Assembly: GCF_018860505.1 (NCBI RefSeq)
Contig: NZ_JAHKPU010000019.1
Location: 248,001 to 312,000, forward strand
Direction of reading: 5' to 3'
DNA from: Pacificibacter marinus
GTDB taxonomy: Bacteria; Pseudomonadota; Alphaproteobacteria; Rhodobacterales; Rhodobacteraceae
DNA: 64,000 nucleotides
Shown: in pieces, positions 1-7,839 of the stretch
How positions within the stretch are numbered: position 1 is the stretch's first letter
Layout of the letters: every line of letters starts with the position of its first letter
The notes under the pieces: model-generated
What the model saw: the letters and a program-made list of their open reading frames with translations, nothing else
Databases searched by the model: none
What the model was told of the DNA's origin: nothing
Made by a program: the position numbers and the translations under genes

Positions 1-503
1 TGCGTGTGATCGTGAGAATGGTCATGGCTATGGTCGTGATCGTGACTGTGCCCCTGCGCAGGCCCATGATCATGCCCCATCGTACGCCCATGCCCGTATG
101 CCCCGCCCTCAGGCGTGAACGCCGTGCAGATGTCACGCACCTCTGCGCCCAATTGCAGCACCATCGCCTTGATCACCGGATCGCGCCTGATCACCAGCTG
201 ATCTGTCCCCAATGCGCAAGGTGTATGGCGATTGCCGATATGCCACGCATAGCGCAACATATCTGGCCCTGTGATCGATAACAGGTCTTCGTCGGCGGCT
301 TGGATTGTCACAACCCGACCATCCTCAAGCAAAAATCCCTGCCCCGCCATCACCGAAACCGTCTGTGGCAAATCGACGTAGAACGCCTCGCCGCTAAGCA
401 TCGTCAATTTCTTACGCCGCAGCAGTCGTTGATCATAGCTCAACGCCACGCTGTCTTCGCTTTGCGCATTTTGCACGACCTCAAATGATTTTTGCAGGCT
501 CAT
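1..503 (-). CDS. ureE: Urease accessory protein UreE (3' end outside window)
   Basis: Nickel metallochaperone that supplies Ni2+ to apo-urease during maturation in the cytoplasm. The readable part is 167 residues. The N-terminal domain begins MSLQKSFEVVQNAQ, the metal-binding core holds GNRHTP (His93, matching the conserved nickel histidine of UreE), and from about residue 138 the chain becomes a His/Asp tail (GHDHGPAQGHSHDHDHSHDH) still running at the window edge. The ATG at 503 has a good AAAGGAG ribosome-binding site. ureF and ureG would be expected beyond base 1. Unlike a simple ure operon, ureE is cut off from ureC by two opposite-strand genes, so it probably has its own promoter in the short divergent gap 504-592. 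Confidence 0.93.
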   Translation of the reverse strand, partial: MSLQKSFEVVQNAQSEDSVALSYDQRLLRRKKLTMLSGEAFYVDLPQTVSVMAGQGFLLEDGRVVTIQAADEDLLSITGPDMLRYAWHIGNRHTPCALGTDQLVIRRDPVIKAMVLQLGAEVRDICTAFTPEGGAYGHGRTMGHDHGPAQGHSHDHDHSHDHSHDHT

Positions 504-592
504 GCCACACTCCTTTGTTGAAAATTGGCCTGTTGAAATTTGGGGTTTCTTAACCGATTCGCCCCCAAAAAGAGCGTAAGGAGATTCTGCTC

Positions 593-1297
593 ATGCCCCA
601 TACCCTGTTGCCCGCTGTTGACGAATTGGCCGACCTGCGTCGCAACCTTGCCGATTTGCGTCAGCGCGAACTTGAATTGTGTGATGAAATTCGTGCGACC
701 GCGACCGAACTCGGGGCCACGCAGATCGCGGGCGACACGCGTATGGCTATGATTGAAACGCGTAGACCGCGACAATTGGATACCTCCAAACTGCCCAACG
801 AGATTTTGAACAATCCCGATATGTTTAGCGCTGCCCTCCAGACCCATGTGCTGCTTTGGCCAAAGACAAGCACGGCAAAAATGAACGATGCGCAGGGTGT
901 TTGCGAACGTGTCGAGGACAGCAGCTCTCTTGACCCTACCGCCGAGGTTCCGATCTTTGAGACCACGGGGGCGGATGCTCCACTGCCCGCGCGAGATATG
1001 CCCACGCTCGACGTCCACGAAATTGCCAAGACCGCCGAAGAAATCGTACCACCTGCCGACCTGCGGGCCACGCAGTTCACGGAATTGCAGCCCATGGGCG
1101 ATTTGACAGAAGAAGACCTCGATGCTGCGATTTATGCCGCCGACCAAAGCATGCCTGCCGCGACTGATCCCGATGCGGTCCTCAGCGCCGATGTCTTGCA
1201 AGCCGACGCCGACACCCGCGTGGAAAATTCGGAAACATTTGAAACCAAAGAGCCTGCGCCTTTCGTGACGCGCCGCATCATCGGAATGACCGCCTAA
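593..1297 (+). CDS. Hypothetical coiled-coil protein, paralogue of the next gene
   Basis: Function unknown, 234 aa. Residues 9-40 are a charged heptad-like helix (VDELADLRRNLADLRQRELE), followed by a short segment ending LDTSKLPNEILNNPDMF around residues 62-78, then an acidic, Ala/Asp/Thr-rich low-complexity tail ending in VTRRIIGMTA. The helix and the LDxSKLPxxIL motif recur in the 111-aa protein encoded 70 bp downstream. The ATG has a clear AAGGAG site seven bases upstream. Both genes lie on the strand opposite to the urease genes. There is no signal peptide or membrane segment. The layout of a helical hairpin followed by a short beta-like segment recalls small phage and GTA-associated proteins, but this is only a resemblance. 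Confidence 0.75.
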   Translation: MPHTLLPAVDELADLRRNLADLRQRELELCDEIRATATELGATQIAGDTRMAMIETRRPRQLDTSKLPNEILNNPDMFSAALQTHVLLWPKTSTAKMNDAQGVCERVEDSSSLDPTAEVPIFETTGADAPLPARDMPTLDVHEIAKTAEEIVPPADLRATQFTELQPMGDLTEEDLDAAIYAADQSMPAATDPDAVLSADVLQADADTRVENSETFETKEPAPFVTRRIIGMTA

Positions 1298-1366
1298 AAG
1301 GGCCGCAATCACAGACCGTCTCGGCACAAAAGTACCGCCAAACGTAGATCCAGAAGGAAACATCGC

Positions 1367-1702
1367 ATGTATCAGCCCAATTGCCCCGTCGACGAACTTG
1401 CAAAACTGCGTGCGAAAATCGCTGAACTGCGCGCCCGTGAAACCACGCTTGAGAGACGGTTTATTGAGCTGCGCAATCAAGGCACGTTTACGGGGTTCGC
1501 GGGCAATGTTGTGGTGAGCCACTGCGCCCATGACGTCTTTGATATTTCCAAATTGCCCGAGACCATTTTGAACGACCCCGCGTTTTATGCGCGACGCCAA
1601 GTCACTTCTGTGCGTATAGAACCGCATGTGGACATCGACGGCCAATCGTGGATCGCGGGCATCAGTCAACCCGCTGCTTCCAATATGATTGAGCATCAAT
1701 AA
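1367..1702 (+). CDS. Hypothetical coiled-coil protein, shorter paralogue
   Basis: Function unknown, 111 aa. It shares with the upstream gene the start VDELAKLRAKIAELRARE (residues 8-25) and the motif FDISKLPETILNDPAFY (about residues 60-76), but lacks the long acidic tail. Its own C-terminus reads VTSVRIEPHVDIDG. Ribosome-binding site AGAAGGAAA, ATG nine bases later. Probably co-transcribed with the longer paralogue. It ends about 50 bp before the convergent 105-aa urease-locus gene. No catalytic motif is recognisable. Confidence 0.75.
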   Translation: MYQPNCPVDELAKLRAKIAELRARETTLERRFIELRNQGTFTGFAGNVVVSHCAHDVFDISKLPETILNDPAFYARRQVTSVRIEPHVDIDGQSWIAGISQPAASNMIEHQ

Positions 1703-1723
1703 CGCACGACGACAAACTGCTAC

Positions 1724-1756
1724 ATGCCGAGCCGTTGCAACGCTAAGCTGCGGCAT
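1724..1756. repeat. Inverted repeat at a convergent gene junction
   Basis: The arms ATGCCGAGC and GCTGCGGCAT pair with one bulge. The loop contains the palindrome CGTTGCAACG. It lies between the ends of two converging genes. Neither side has a good T-run, so it may be a weak two-way terminator or simply a stem that protects both messages. Confidence 0.35.
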
Positions 1757-2073
1757 CAAAAAACAAGCCGCTTGCGCGGTGCCACTCCACGATACGCCGC
1801 GCCCATGTAATCGGCCAGCAAAGCCATATCCATTTGGCTCAACTCCACTTGAGACCAACCGTCGTCTTGCGCTTCAACAACGCCAGAACGACAAAATTCG
1901 AACAAAGCCGTATGTTGCGGGGCGCCAAGTTTAAGCAACCCAACGCCCTTGCCGCGTAAGACAGCAAAGGCATTGTCCTCATGCGAAAAGACCTGAGCCC
2001 CCTTCACGTTTGATTGCGTGACATCGTTATTGGATACAGCCAAAGCCGTGAAAATTTTGTCAGGAACGCCCAT
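1756..2073 (-). CDS. Hypothetical protein translationally coupled to ureC
   Basis: Unrecognised 105-aa protein directly downstream of ureC. The ureC stop and this start share one base (TAATG), which indicates translational coupling. The sequence begins [20 protein letters not shown] and ends RGVAPRKRLVF. It has one cysteine, no signal peptide and no membrane segment, and looks like a small globular cytoplasmic protein. Context suggests a urease-linked role (assembly or regulation), but no family motif supports a specific function. Confidence 0.7.
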   Translation of the reverse strand: MGVPDKIFTALAVSNNDVTQSNVKGAQVFSHEDNAFAVLRGKGVGLLKLGAPQHTALFEFCRSGVVEAQDDGWSQVELSQMDMALLADYMGAAYRGVAPRKRLVF

Positions 2074-3785
2074 TAAAACATGAAATATCGTTGTGCCATC
2101 GGAAGCTCCGAAGCGGGTTCACAGGTCAAAAGCTCGCCATTCGCGTGCACTTCATAGGTTTCGGGATTGACCTCAATATCCGGTTTGGCCGTATTCATAA
2201 CCATATCCGATTTGCCAATATTACGCGTATTTTTTACCGCTAAGGTCGATTTGGCCAAACCGTATTTTGATGCCACATCCGCGGCATGTGCAGATTCAGA
2301 CACAAAAATCACAGCAGAGCGTTCCACCGCCCGTCCCATCGCGCCAAACATCTGCCGCGTATAAACCGGTTGCGGCGTCGGAATTGAAGCATTCGGATCG
2401 CCCATTTGTGCCACAGCGATGGACCCGCCGAGCAACACCATATCAGGTTTGACGCCAAAGAACGCGGGCGTCCACATCACCAAATCGGCGCGTTTGCCAA
2501 CGGCGACTGAGCCAATCTCAGCGCTCATACCATGCGCAATAGCCGGATTGATGGTGTATTTCGAAATGTAGCGTTTGACGCGGACGTTGTCATTTTCGCC
2601 AGTTTCATCCGACAAGCGCCCACGCTGTTTTTTCATCTTATCAGCGGTTTGCCATGTGCGGATCAACACCTCGCCCACGCGTCCCATCGCCTGAGAGTCG
2701 GACGCAATGATCGAAAATGCGCCCATGTCATGCAGGATATCTTCGGCGGCAATGGTTTCTTTGCGGATACGGCTTTCGGCAAAGGCCACGTCTTCGGGGA
2801 TGGATTTGTCGAGGTGGTGACAAACCATCAACATATCGAGGTGTTCTTCGAGCGTGTTCACCGTATAGGGCCGCGTTGGGTTGGTGGAACTTGGGATCAC
2901 ATGTTCTTCGCCGACAACTTTGATAATGTCTGGCGCGTGTCCGCCACCTGCGCCCTCTGTGTGAAACGCGTGAATGGTGCGGCCTTTCATCGCCGCCACA
3001 GTGTTTTCAACGAAACCGGATTCATTCAACGTATCGGTGTGGATCATCACTTGGACATCCATGTCATCGGCCACAGACAAGCAGCAATCAATCGCGGCAG
3101 GTGTCGTTCCCCAATCTTCGTGCAGCTTCATAGCACAAGCGCCCGCATCAATCATCTCGACCAAGGCTTGCGGTTGCGAGGCGTTGCCTTTGCCCGCCAA
3201 ACCGATATTCATCGGCACGCCGTCCAGCGCTTGCATCATCCGCTCGATGTGCCATGGACCCGGCGTACACGTGGTGGCCAAAGTGCCATGCGCCGGACCA
3301 GTGCCGCCGCCCAACATGGTGGTCACGCCAGAATGAAGCGCGTCGTCGATCTGTTGCGGACAAATGAAGTGGATGTGACTGTCAAAGCCGCCAGCAGTGA
3401 TGATACGCCCCTCGCCCGCCAGAATTTCTGTGCCAGGCCCGATGATGATGTCGACACCCGGCTGGGTGTCGGGGTTTCCGGCCTTGCCGATCCCTGCAAT
3501 GCGCCCGCCTTTGAGGCCGATATCTGCTTTATAGATGCCAGTGGAATCCACAATCAGCGCATTGGTGATCACGGTGTCAACAGCCCCTTGGGCGCGCGAC
3601 AATTGCGATTGCCCCATGCCATCGCGGATCACTTTGCCACCGCCAAACTTGACCTCTTCGCCGTAAGGCCCTGTGAGGTCGCGTTCGACTTCGATGATCA
3701 AATCGGTGTCAGCCAACCGCAGTTTGTCGCCCGTTGTGGGACCAAACATATCAGCGTAGGTGGCGCGAGAAATTTTTGCAGGCAT
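2073..3785 (-). CDS. ureC: Urease subunit alpha UreC
   Basis: Catalytic subunit of cytoplasmic nickel urease (urea to ammonia and carbamate). 570 aa, normal length. The bi-nickel site is complete: His137 and His139 in HIHFICPQQ, the carbamylated Lys220 in MKLHEDWG, His249 in MIHTDTLNE, His275 in AFHTEGAG and Asp363 in ASDSQAMG. The mobile-flap cysteine and catalytic histidine are Cys322 and His323 in MVCHHLD. All of these sit three residues after the Klebsiella numbering. It follows the LprI-like gene by 15 bp and overlaps the 105-aa gene downstream. The ATG is preceded by GAGGGACC as ribosome-binding site. Confidence 0.98.
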   Translation of the reverse strand: MPAKISRATYADMFGPTTGDKLRLADTDLIIEVERDLTGPYGEEVKFGGGKVIRDGMGQSQLSRAQGAVDTVITNALIVDSTGIYKADIGLKGGRIAGIGKAGNPDTQPGVDIIIGPGTEILAGEGRIITAGGFDSHIHFICPQQIDDALHSGVTTMLGGGTGPAHGTLATTCTPGPWHIERMMQALDGVPMNIGLAGKGNASQPQALVEMIDAGACAMKLHEDWGTTPAAIDCCLSVADDMDVQVMIHTDTLNESGFVENTVAAMKGRTIHAFHTEGAGGGHAPDIIKVVGEEHVIPSSTNPTRPYTVNTLEEHLDMLMVCHHLDKSIPEDVAFAESRIRKETIAAEDILHDMGAFSIIASDSQAMGRVGEVLIRTWQTADKMKKQRGRLSDETGENDNVRVKRYISKYTINPAIAHGMSAEIGSVAVGKRADLVMWTPAFFGVKPDMVLLGGSIAVAQMGDPNASIPTPQPVYTRQMFGAMGRAVERSAVIFVSESAHAADVASKYGLAKSTLAVKNTRNIGKSDMVMNTAKPDIEVNPETYEVHANGELLTCEPASELPMAQRYFMF

Positions 3786-3800
3786 GTGAGAGGTCCCTCT

Positions 3801-4187
3801 TTAGTATTCTTCATAGGCGAGGCGCATGTCTTGGGTGCGGCACTCGGTGAGCGTGGCCATGCACGCATATTCGATCAGCGGGCGAATTGACCCGCCTTCA
3901 TAAAGCTGCCCTTCGGCGGTGCAGGCGGCATCACGGTAAGGAATCCACGCGCGCTGAGCATCGCGAAGGGCCAGATCTGCGCCATTTTCATAGGCTTTGG
4001 CGCGCGCCATGGCCCAAGCGTAGACTTCGTTCAAAGCCAAATCGGCAGCCTGAAAGTCTTGATAGGCACAGGTGTTCATGTCGCGCTGTGTCATCGCATT
4101 GTCGCAATCAAGATCAACGTCTTGTGCCATGCAAGCACCAGCCAACAACAGACCGCCAAGCAACGTTATGACCAAACGCGACTTCAA
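3801..4187 (-). CDS. LprI-like (DUF1311) exported protein in the urease operon
   Basis: 128 aa with a signal peptide (residues 1 to about 21, [22 protein letters not shown]). The A-C-M pattern could be read as a lipobox, but a signal peptidase I site after AQ is equally likely. The mature part has the DUF1311/LprI layout: [23 protein letters not shown], then [19 protein letters not shown] and further cysteines (CMATLTEC) that would form disulphides. LprI proteins include lysozyme inhibitors. The role here is unknown. The start overlaps the ureB stop (ATGA), so it is part of the urease operon although its product is periplasmic. Confidence 0.88.
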   Translation of the reverse strand: MKSRLVITLLGGLLLAGACMAQDVDLDCDNAMTQRDMNTCAYQDFQAADLALNEVYAWAMARAKAYENGADLALRDAQRAWIPYRDAACTAEGQLYEGGSIRPLIEYACMATLTECRTQDMRLAYEEY

Positions 4188-4489
4188 AGTGCGCCTGAAA
4201 TTTTGGAATTAAACCCGTAGACTTCGCGTTTGCCACTTAGCGGCACCAAACTCACTTCGCGGGTTTGACCGGGTTCAAATCGAACGGCAGTGCCTGCGGC
4301 GATATCCAAACGCTGGCCGCGTGCGGCATCACGATCAAAGGACAAAGCGGCGTTGGTTTCAAAGAAATGGTAATGCGAACCGACCTGCACAGGGCGATCC
4401 CCTGTGTTGGACACTTCGAGAGTCGTGACGGGCGCGCCTGCGTTCAGCTCGATCTCGCCATCTGCGATCAAATATTCTCCGGGGATCAT
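4184..4489 (-). CDS. ureB: Urease subunit beta UreB
   Basis: Structural urease subunit, 101 aa, the expected size for a separate beta chain. It begins [18 protein letters not shown] and contains the typical [11 protein letters not shown] and [16 protein letters not shown] segments. It assembles with UreA and UreC as the (alpha-beta-gamma)3 enzyme. It sits 9 bp after ureA and overlaps the LprI-like gene by 4 bp. Confidence 0.97.
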   Translation of the reverse strand: MIPGEYLIADGEIELNAGAPVTTLEVSNTGDRPVQVGSHYHFFETNAALSFDRDAARGQRLDIAAGTAVRFEPGQTREVSLVPLSGKREVYGFNSKISGAL

Positions 4490-4498
4490 AGCGTGCTC

Positions 4499-4801
4499 CT
4501 AACGAATGGGGTGATGAACGGTGACCAATTTGGTGCCGTCTGGGAATGTGGCTTCGACCTGCACGTCGTGGATCATTTCGGAAATGCCCTCCATGCACAT
4601 GTCTTTAGTGACCACATGGGCTGCGGTTTCCATCAGTTCAGACACCATTTTGCCATCGCGCGCCCCCTCGACCACGAAATCGGTGATCAACGCGATGGCT
4701 TCAGGGTGATTGAGTTTCACACCTCGCGCCAGCCGCCCGCGCGCCACCATAGCGGCAACTGAAATCAGCAGTTTGTCTTTTTCCCGAGGCGTCAGATTCA
4801 T
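4499..4801 (-). CDS. ureA: Urease subunit gamma UreA
   Basis: Structural urease subunit, 100 aa. It begins [20 protein letters not shown], contains [22 protein letters not shown] and ends with the conserved VTVHHPI. Part of the trimeric urease core with UreB and UreC. It follows ureD by 9 bp in the same transcript. Confidence 0.97.
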   Translation of the reverse strand: MNLTPREKDKLLISVAAMVARGRLARGVKLNHPEAIALITDFVVEGARDGKMVSELMETAAHVVTKDMCMEGISEMIHDVQVEATFPDGTKLVTVHHPIR

Positions 4802-4810
4802 GATCGGTCC

Positions 4811-5647
4811 TTATACTTGCCAAACCCGTGGCAGCGTTGTGCCACGAATTTTTGTCAAAACTTGCGCCACATAGCGGCGCAGCGGATAGCCGTCTTGGGC
4901 CATCGCACGAATGATGAGTTTGCCATTCCAGCCAGAGACACCAGTCTTCACGCCCTGTTGCGACAGTGGCTTGAGCAGATCAGCTAAGGCTTCGGCCCCT
5001 TGATCAAACAGCCCGATGGTGGCGAAGGCCCGCATGTCGCCAAGTGTCACAGCACTGTCGCGGCCCGCCAAAACATTGGCATTGATTTCGAAAGGGTCAA
5101 GAAATTCAAGGCGCCCTGCACGGGTCACCTTGCGCGTGTCTTTTAGGTGCAAGGTCTGAAGGGTCTCGCCCATCGCGGCACGGCCCAGCACTAAGGATTC
5201 CACAAACAAAAGCCGCGCATCAGCAGCAATCGTTGCATGGGTTGTACGCGTTAAATTGGATTTTTCGAACAAAATAGTCTCTTGCGGCAACCATTCCAAT
5301 GACGCGCCCTGTCCTGCAATCAAATCGACGTTGACCTCGGCAGCCTCAGATGTCGCGGTCGACGCATAGGCACGCTCAGCGGTTTGCGAGGTGCCGATCA
5401 AAGTGGTCTGGTCGAGCGCTTCAAGGTGATATTCAAGGCGATCCCCGCCTGTCAGCCCGCCAGAGGTGTTCAAAAACACAACCTCAGGCGTGCCTGTGTG
5501 AATCTTCGGCATCATCGCTTTGGCAGAGCCCGATTGATGCAAATCCCGCAAGCCTTGCGGGCCAAAAGTCACACGCCCACGACCACGCACGCGCTGCATG
5601 ACAGGCGGGGTTTGTGTGGGCATTTGGGGGGCGGGCGCATCAAGCAT
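4811..5647 (-). CDS. ureD: Urease accessory protein UreD
   Basis: Scaffold of the UreDFG activation complex that binds apo-urease for nickel insertion. Family motifs: FLNTSGGLTGGDRLEY, then TSQTAERAYAS, WLPQETILFE, and near the end VWQV. I prefer the ATG at 5647 (278 aa, MLDAPAPQMPTQ), because GGAACGGAG lies seven bases upstream. The reading frame continues to an ATG at 5707 (298 aa), which has no visible ribosome-binding site. First gene of the urease operon, divergent from pyrC. Confidence 0.93.
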   Translation of the reverse strand: MLDAPAPQMPTQTPPVMQRVRGRGRVTFGPQGLRDLHQSGSAKAMMPKIHTGTPEVVFLNTSGGLTGGDRLEYHLEALDQTTLIGTSQTAERAYASTATSEAAEVNVDLIAGQGASLEWLPQETILFEKSNLTRTTHATIAADARLLFVESLVLGRAAMGETLQTLHLKDTRKVTRAGRLEFLDPFEINANVLAGRDSAVTLGDMRAFATIGLFDQGAEALADLLKPLSQQGVKTGVSGWNGKLIIRAMAQDGYPLRRYVAQVLTKIRGTTLPRVWQV

Positions 5648-5818
5648 CAAAGTCTCCGTTCCTTGCGACGGTAACGCTGCGAGGGGGGCTGCTTCAATGC
5701 TTGGCATGGCGAAACGGTGATGCAGCGCATCATTTTATGACCATCCGCTCAAAAAATAGGCGACCTATGTGCGCAGCCGCCACTAGCACTTTTGCGGGAT
5801 AAGCGTTATGCGATTTGC

Positions 5819-6859
5819 ATGACCGATACACTCACACTCCGCCGCCCCGATGATTGGCATTTGCACCTGCGCGATGGCGCAATGATGCAGGCCGTCTTGC
5901 CCGAAACCGCACGCCACTTTGCGCGCGCCATCATTATGCCGAACCTTGTGCCCCCAGTGGTGCGCAGTGCAGATGCCGCCGCTTACCGCGATCGTATCTT
6001 GGCCGCCTTGCCCGAGGGATCAGATTTCGAGCCACTGATGACGCTCTATCTGACGGAAGATACTGACGCAAATGATGTGGCTGCGGCCCATGCCAGCGGG
6101 TTGGTGAAGTCAGTGAAATTATACCCTGCGGGGGCGACGACCAATTCCAATTCTGGCGTGCGCAATTTCGACAATGTGCGCCCTGTGCTTGAAAAGATGG
6201 CAGAAATTGGCCTGCCGTTGTGCTTGCACGGCGAAGTGACTTCTGCAGATGTCGATATTTTTGACCGCGAAGCTGTGTTCATCGACACGGTGCTCGACCC
6301 CATTCGGCGCAGCACCCCTGGTCTGAAAGTTGTGATGGAACATATCACGACGAAAGACGGTGTGGATTACGCGCGCTCTGCCGACACCGGACTGGCGGCA
6401 ACCATCACCACGCATCACTTGGTGATCAACCGCAACCACATTTTGGTTGGCGGCATCAAACCACATTACTATTGCCTGCCAGTCGCCAAACGCGAAGAGC
6501 ATCGCGTTGCGCTGGTCGAAGCTGCGACCTCTGGCGATGCGCGCTTCTTCCTTGGCACTGATTCCGCGCCGCATCTGGATCATCTCAAAGAAAATGCTTG
6601 CGGCTGCGCGGGCTGTTTCACCGCCACCAACACACTGTCGATCTTGGCTGAAGTGTTCGAGGCCGAGGGCAAGCTGGACAATCTTGAAGGTTTTACCTCA
6701 CTCAACGGGCCGCGCCACTACGGTTTGCCGCTGAATGACGGCACAATTACCCTGCGCAAAGGGGCAGCCGTTGCATACCCCAAACACATCGCCACACCCG
6801 AAGGCCCCGTCACTGTGTTTGACCCGATGATGCCGCTGCATTGGTCGGTTGAGACTTAA
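5819..6859 (+). CDS. pyrC: Dihydroorotase PyrC
   Basis: Third step of de novo pyrimidine synthesis, cyclising carbamoyl-aspartate to dihydroorotate; zinc enzyme of the class II (E. coli type) family, 346 aa. Metal ligands His14 and His16 (WHLHLRDG), carbamylated Lys100 ([11 protein letters not shown]), then CLHGEV, EHITT and the catalytic Asp in GTDSAPH. The ATG at 5819 gives the family-typical start [16 protein letters not shown]. An in-frame TTG at 5792 is less likely. pyrE follows 43 bp downstream, probably in the same transcript. Confidence 0.97.
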   Translation: MTDTLTLRRPDDWHLHLRDGAMMQAVLPETARHFARAIIMPNLVPPVVRSADAAAYRDRILAALPEGSDFEPLMTLYLTEDTDANDVAAAHASGLVKSVKLYPAGATTNSNSGVRNFDNVRPVLEKMAEIGLPLCLHGEVTSADVDIFDREAVFIDTVLDPIRRSTPGLKVVMEHITTKDGVDYARSADTGLAATITTHHLVINRNHILVGGIKPHYYCLPVAKREEHRVALVEAATSGDARFFLGTDSAPHLDHLKENACGCAGCFTATNTLSILAEVFEAEGKLDNLEGFTSLNGPRHYGLPLNDGTITLRKGAAVAYPKHIATPEGPVTVFDPMMPLHWSVET

Positions 6860-6902
6860 CAGTTCAAGACCTATTCGTTTTTAAGATCCAAAGGACACTG
6901 CC

Positions 6903-7583
6903 ATGATCCCGTCTTCCTTTCCTGACTCCACAGAAATCGCCCGCCTGACAGCCAGAATGTTGCTTGAAATCAAAGCAGTTGATTTCAACGCGGCGGACCC
7001 ATTCACATTGGCATCAGGCCTGCCAAGCCCGACCTATGTGGACTGCCGCAAGCTGATTTCCTACCCGCGCATTCGGTCAACCTTGATGGATTTTCTGTCT
7101 GTCACCGTGATGCGCGATGCGGGGTTTGAAGCCTTTGACAATATCGCAGGCGGCGAAACTGCGGGTATTCCTTTTGCCGCTATGGTGGCAGAACGCCTTG
7201 CTTTGCCAATGACTTATGTGCGCAAAAAGCCAAAAGGCTACGGACGCAATGCGCGTATTGAGGGAACGATGTCCGAAGGTGAACGGGTTTTGCTGGTCGA
7301 AGACCTGACCACAGATGGCGGATCAAAACTGTCCTTTGTGGACGCGATCCGCGACACGGGCGCGACCTGCGGACATACGGCGGTGATTTTCTATTACGGT
7401 ATTTTCCCAGAGACAGAAAAAACCTTGGGCGATCACGGTATCCAACTGCACTCATTGTGCACATGGTGGGATGTCTTGGCCGAAGCAAAATTGCAAAAAT
7501 CCTTTGATTCCGAGACCTTGGCTGAAGTTGAGAAATTCCTCAATGCGCCACGCGACTGGCAAGAGGCCAACAAAAAGACCTAA
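6903..7583 (+). CDS. pyrE: Orotate phosphoribosyltransferase PyrE
   Basis: Fifth step of pyrimidine synthesis, joining orotate and PRPP to give OMP. 226 aa. The PRPP-binding loop is [15 protein letters not shown] (about residues 130-144), and [18 protein letters not shown] is the N-terminal substrate loop. AAAGGACA lies seven bases before the ATG. It follows pyrC and is closed by a terminator-like hairpin at 7626-7662. Confidence 0.96.
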   Translation: MIPSSFPDSTEIARLTARMLLEIKAVDFNAADPFTLASGLPSPTYVDCRKLISYPRIRSTLMDFLSVTVMRDAGFEAFDNIAGGETAGIPFAAMVAERLALPMTYVRKKPKGYGRNARIEGTMSEGERVLLVEDLTTDGGSKLSFVDAIRDTGATCGHTAVIFYYGIFPETEKTLGDHGIQLHSLCTWWDVLAEAKLQKSFDSETLAEVEKFLNAPRDWQEANKKT

Positions 7584-7625
7584 GGTCCGCGGTTTTTGCA
7601 AGCAGACCCAACTACGATACTATTT

Positions 7626-7662
7626 AAACGCTGCCTCAAATCGGGGCGGCGTTTATTTTTTT
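7626..7662 (+). terminator. Rho-independent terminator after pyrE
   Basis: The arms AAACGCTGCC and GGCGGCGTTT pair with one wobble, followed by ATTTTTTTATT. It lies 43 bp beyond the pyrE stop and separates pyrCE from dnaB. Confidence 0.8.
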
Positions 7663-7728
7663 ATTGGGCTTGCGATCAAGATATAGCGCTATCATTTCCG
7701 CGTCCCCTACATTCTGTGGCGCGCAAAG

Positions 7729-7737
7729 TTATCCACA
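7729..7737 (+). promoter_or_regulatory. DnaA-box-like site upstream of dnaB
   Basis: TTATCCACA matches the consensus DnaA box (TTATNCACA) exactly. It lies about 100 bp before the dnaB start in a gene-free stretch. I see only this one perfect copy, so it is not an origin. It could link dnaB expression to DnaA. Confidence 0.45.
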
Positions 7738-7839
7738 AAACATACCGTTTGAACCTCGCCCCCGAGTCTCGTTACAACAGTCGAACCAAGCCCAAACGGG
7801 CGGCCCATGACATAGGGCGCATGACAGGAAGACCACCGG

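Noticed and set aside
500-1858. Long minus-strand open frame (452 codons) opposite the two coiled-coil genes.
   Set aside because: It has no ribosome-binding site or recognisable domain and covers two plus-strand genes that have good ribosome-binding sites and share conserved motifs.
2532-3890. Long plus-strand open frame opposite ureC.
   Set aside because: Composition rich in His, Arg and Val with no family motif; it is the complement of the ureC coding sequence.
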